NCBI RefSeq assembly: GCF_023821985.2
Contig: NZ_CP098805.1
Coordinates: 310,001 to 374,000 of the forward strand
DNA: 64,000 bases
Source of the DNA: Dyadobacter chenhuakuii
GTDB taxonomy: Bacteria; Bacteroidota; Bacteroidia; Cytophagales; Spirosomataceae
Direction of reading: 5' to 3'
Positions 62,230 through 64,000 of this stretch are shown in pieces. Positions within the stretch are counted from its first letter, which is position 1. Every line of letters begins with the position of its first letter. Under the pieces are notes generated by a model, which was not told the DNA's origin, made no database searches, and saw only the letters and a program-made list of their open reading frames with translations. Both the position numbers and the translations under genes were made by a program.

Positions 62230-64000
62230 ATGCTAACACAAAACCTTGGCTACCCGCGGATTGGTGGACAAAGACAACTCAAAAAAGCCTGTGAACAATT
62301 CTGGGCAGGTAAGATCGATCTGACTGAGCTTTACAATGTGGCTCAAAAGATCAAAGAAGAGAACTGGCAGACTCAGCTGGAAGCGGGCATCGACCTGATC
62401 CCTTGCAATGATTTCAGTTTCTATGACCAGACATTGGATACAAGCCTCTTACTAGGCGTCGTTCCGCAGCGTTATGAAGCAGTGCGCTCGCAGGCAACGG
62501 ACAATGGAGAGCTGGATTTGTATTTTGCGATGGCGCGCGGATACCAAAAGAATGGTCTGGATATCACAGCCATGGAAATGACCAAATGGCTGGACACGAA
62601 CTACCATTACATTGTGCCCGAATTCAAAGCCGATCAGCAATTCCGCATCAACAACGAAAATATTTTCAACGAATATAACCAGGCCAAAGCGCTGCTGGGA
62701 GCAAAAGCCAAGCCGGTGATCATCGGGCCGGTAAGCTATCTTTTGTTGGGTAAAGAAAAAGAGGCAGGGTTCGATCGCATTGAGCTTATCAGCAGCCTGG
62801 TTCCGGTTTATATTGAGATCATTAACCGCCTGGGCCAATCGGGTGCTGCATGGATTCAGCTCGACGAGCCTTGTCTGGCCCTTGATCTTACCAAAAAAGA
62901 AAAGGAAGCATTTGAATTTGCCTACAAAACGATCGCCCAGCAGGTTAGCGGCGTGAAAATCTTGGTGGCTACCTATTTTGAAGCATTACTGGATAATACG
63001 AGCCTGGCCGTTGGCCTGCCGGTTGATGCATTGCATGTGGATCTGGTAAGAGCTCCGGAGCAGTTGGACGAAGTGCTTTCGCTGATTCCGGACCGCTTGA
63101 TTTTATCCGTGGGCGTAGTGGACGGCCGTAACGTCTGGAAAAATGACTATGAAAAATCTTTGCAGCTGATCAATCTGGCCGTCGGTAAGTTGGGAGCAGA
63201 TCGTGTTATCATTGCACCGTCCTGCTCACTGCTGCACAGCCCGATCGATCTGGAACTGGAAACGGCCATTGATCCGGAAATCAAAAACTGGATGGCTTTC
63301 GCCAGGCAAAAACTGGTTGAGATTAACGAGCTAAGCCAGATTGCTGACGGAAATACTGAACTGTTAGCAGAAAATAAGGCAGCGATCGCAAGCAGAAGAT
63401 CGTCACAAAAAGTGCATAAGCAGGCCGTGAAGGACCGGGTGGCCGCTATTACGGATGCAGATGCAACGCGCAGCACGGCTTTTCCGGTGCGCCAGCAAAT
63501 CCAGCGCGAGCGCTTCAACCTGCCTGCATTTCCGACAACGACCATTGGCTCGTTCCCGCAAACAAACGATATCCGCCAGCTGCGCGCCAGGTTCAAAAAA
63601 GGCGATCTGACGCTCGAAGCATATGAAAATGCCATTGAGCAGGCTACGATAGAAGCAATCCGCTGGCAGGAAGAAATCGGGTTAGATGTGCTGGTGCACG
63701 GTGAATTTGAGCGCAACGACATGGTCGAATACTTCGGCGAGCAGCTTGACGGGTTTTTATTTACAAAAAATGGTTGGGTTCAAAGCTATGGAAGCCGGTG
63801 TGTAAAGCCGCCGGTTATCTATGGCGACATCAGCCGTCCTGCTGATATGACGGTGCGGTGGAGCACATTTGCCGCTGCCCAAACCGACAAACCCATGAAA
63901 GGCATGTTGACCGGCCCGGTTACCATTTTGCAATGGTCGTTTGTACGCGATGACCAGCCGCGTGAGCAGACCAGCAACCAAATTGCGCTGGCGATTCACG
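62230..64000 (+). CDS. metE: Cobalamin-independent methionine synthase MetE (partial, 590 codons)
   Basis: ATG 62230 begins MLTQNLGYPRIGGQRQLKKA, the family's G(F/Y)PRIG opening. The N-terminal half with WIQLDEPCLALDL and the start of the catalytic half (TTTIGSFPQT, EEIGLDVLVHGEFERNDMVE, KGMLTGPVTILQWSF) are present. The zinc ligands near the end are beyond the window. The enzyme moves a methyl group from methyl-tetrahydropteroyl-polyglutamate to homocysteine. GC content and codon use are those of the core genome. Confidence 0.97.
   Translation, partial: MLTQNLGYPRIGGQRQLKKACEQFWAGKIDLTELYNVAQKIKEENWQTQLEAGIDLIPCNDFSFYDQTLDTSLLLGVVPQRYEAVRSQATDNGELDLYFAMARGYQKNGLDITAMEMTKWLDTNYHYIVPEFKADQQFRINNENIFNEYNQAKALLGAKAKPVIIGPVSYLLLGKEKEAGFDRIELISSLVPVYIEIINRLGQSGAAWIQLDEPCLALDLTKKEKEAFEFAYKTIAQQVSGVKILVATYFEALLDNTSLAVGLPVDALHVDLVRAPEQLDEVLSLIPDRLILSVGVVDGRNVWKNDYEKSLQLINLAVGKLGADRVIIAPSCSLLHSPIDLELETAIDPEIKNWMAFARQKLVEINELSQIADGNTELLAENKAAIASRRSSQKVHKQAVKDRVAAITDADATRSTAFPVRQQIQRERFNLPAFPTTTIGSFPQTNDIRQLRARFKKGDLTLEAYENAIEQATIEAIRWQEEIGLDVLVHGEFERNDMVEYFGEQLDGFLFTKNGWVQSYGSRCVKPPVIYGDISRPADMTVRWSTFAAAQTDKPMKGMLTGPVTILQWSFVRDDQPREQTSNQIALAIH

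Noticed and set aside
1..64000. CRISPR array or prophage
   Set aside because: No series of regularly spaced direct repeats and no capsid, portal, terminase or tail genes were seen.

Overview
The window looks like a chromosome of a Bacteroidota species in the Cytophagales, near Dyadobacter or Spirosoma. The grounds are a XusA/XusB-type TonB receptor with a DUF4374 lipoprotein, a metE with a cobalamin riboswitch, Bacteroidota-type -7 promoter boxes (TATATTTG) and several proteins typical of that phylum. No rRNA gene was found. Only the right end (about 57.8-64 kb) reads as ordinary core genome. The rest is a stack of accessory blocks with differing base composition: BREX is roughly half GC, while the NERD helicase and its surroundings are strongly AT-rich.

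Layout. (1) 0.2-9.7 kb, minus strand: a tight operon of a Kelch lipoprotein with a ruined metalloprotease site, a vWA protein, a PP2C phosphatase, a kinase, a PLD-family nuclease, a second membrane-anchored kinase and an outer-membrane-barrel protein. It resembles the TerY-P (vWA/phosphatase/kinase) triad enlarged with a nuclease and envelope parts, and is a leading candidate for an undescribed defence or stress system. (2) 10.1-28.1 kb, minus strand: a complete type 1 BREX operon (brxA, brxB, brxC, pglX, pglZ, brxL) with a regulator-like gene and an unknown gene in front and mcrB-mcrC behind. A palindromic operator straddles the first promoter. (3) 28.4-30.8 kb: a divergent NERD-nuclease/SF1-helicase. 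(4) 30.8-39.2 kb: a decay zone with an IS3-family element disabled by four short GC-rich insertions, gene remnants, an intact EVE-like/HNH endonuclease and two adjacent genes each cut by an in-frame amber codon.

(5) 39.2-43.6 kb: a mobilisation module (ParA-like ATPase, membrane protein, MobC-like protein, relaxase, candidate oriT) followed by the antirestriction gene ardA behind a large foldable leader. (6) 43.6-57.0 kb: cargo. A minus-strand group holds secreted proteins, a Cys-rich protein, a caspase-family protease, several small Gly/Arg-rich peptides and a two-helix membrane protein. Divergent from it lie a VioB-like ferritin-fold protein, a partner protein, a DUF6734 protein and a histidine kinase/response regulator pair. 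A decayed second ardA with its terminator closes this block at 57.0-57.3 kb, so two ardA copies flank the cargo. (7) 57.8-64 kb: xenosiderophore uptake genes under a probable metal-responsive operator, and riboswitch-controlled metE running off the window.

Taken together this is a layered defence island (BREX, McrBC, NERD helicase, EVE-HNH, vWA/PP2C/kinase/nuclease operon) beside a mobilisable element that carries an anti-restriction protein. Functions are assigned by reading motifs by eye; no database search was possible.
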